Source: a gamma proteobacterium symbiont of Lucinoma myriamae
GTDB lineage: Bacteria > Pseudomonadota > Gammaproteobacteria > GRL18
Reading direction: 5' to 3'
NCBI GenBank assembly: GCA_025655635.1
Contig: JAHXIM010000208.1
Coordinates: 1 to 6,152 of the forward strand
DNA length: 6,152 nt
Part shown: one piece after another, positions 6,068-6,152 of the stretch
Numbering within the stretch: the stretch's first letter is position 1
How the letters are laid out: each line of letters starts with the position of its first letter
The notes under the pieces: generated by a model
Database searches by the model: none
Told to the model about the DNA's origin: nothing
What the model saw: only the letters and a program-made list of their open reading frames with translations
Position numbers and translations under genes: made by a program

Positions 6068-6152
6068 GTGTACGCCCGTCATGGGCATAAACTAATGGGG
6101 TGTAAGTCCCCTGTAGGAGGATCACCGCTATGTAAATTGTATCCAACCATTT
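6068..6152 (+). mobile_element. probable 5' end of a group II intron (domain I), cut by the window edge
   Basis: The segment starts GTGTACG directly after a terminator T-tract. It then shows two hairpins typical of the 5' end of bacterial group II introns: GCCC-GTCAT-GGGC (6074-6086) and GGGG-TGTAAGT-CCCC (6097-6111), the latter like the common GGG-TGAAAGT-CCC element of domain I. The start deviates from the GTGYG consensus at the fifth base (A for G). Bacterial class C introns are known to insert just downstream of intrinsic terminator hairpins, which fits this position. Domains II-VI and the reverse transcriptase would lie beyond 6152 and are not seen. It could be a full intron, a 5' fragment, or another structured RNA with chance similarity. 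Confidence 0.55.

Noticed and set aside
1..6152. CRISPR array, tRNA, rRNA or toxin-antitoxin locus
   Set aside because: No regularly spaced direct repeats, no cloverleaf sequence and no small gene pair were seen on either strand; the window is mostly housekeeping genes.

Overview
The window is AT-rich chromosomal DNA from a bacterium, most likely a gammaproteobacterium. The evidence is the E. coli-like LeuA, RimI and RF3 proteins, the order [holD position]-rimI-prfC (E. coli has holD-rimI-yjjG-prfC), and a CDP-alcohol-phosphotransferase type PssA next to leuA, an arrangement found in many non-enteric gammaproteobacteria, often downstream of ilv genes. Species cannot be named from the sequence. 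All genes are on the + strand.

Layout. Positions 1-185 hold a probable terminator of an upstream transcription unit (39-72) and a leader with a small inverted repeat. They are followed by pssA (phosphatidylserine synthase, 186-1010), leuA (2-isopropylmalate synthase, 1084-2619), a uracil-DNA-glycosylase-like protein with an unusual N-terminus (2632-3519), and rimI (ribosomal protein N-acetyltransferase, 3516-4019). These four genes are tightly packed (gaps of 73 and 12 bases, then an ATGA overlap) and look like one transcript. A perfect 13-bp inverted repeat (4041-4072) separates them from prfC (peptide chain release factor 3, 4096-5676). A strong hairpin closes prfC (5679-5733). A sigma70-like promoter then drives a 71-codon DUF2892/YgaP-type small membrane protein (5785-6000), which ends in a textbook intrinsic terminator (6029-6067). 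Immediately after its T-tract, from 6068 to the window edge, the sequence looks like the 5' end of a group II intron RNA (domain I). Its reverse transcriptase would lie outside the window.

Functionally the genes cover membrane phospholipid synthesis, leucine synthesis, DNA replication or repair, ribosomal protein modification and translation termination, with no single pathway linking them.

The most interesting observation is the gene at 2632-3519. It sits where holD (clamp-loader psi subunit) sits in E. coli. It begins with a peptide closely resembling the E. coli psi N-terminal clamp-loader-binding segment (L-x-x-[IL]-G-I-x-x-W-x-L). That peptide is joined by a repeat-containing low-complexity linker to a family-4-like UDG domain that keeps four cysteines and the HPAYLLR motif but has lost the usual catalytic GE-[GA]-PG motif. 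It may be a divergent psi subunit built on a degenerate glycosylase fold, rather than a repair enzyme.
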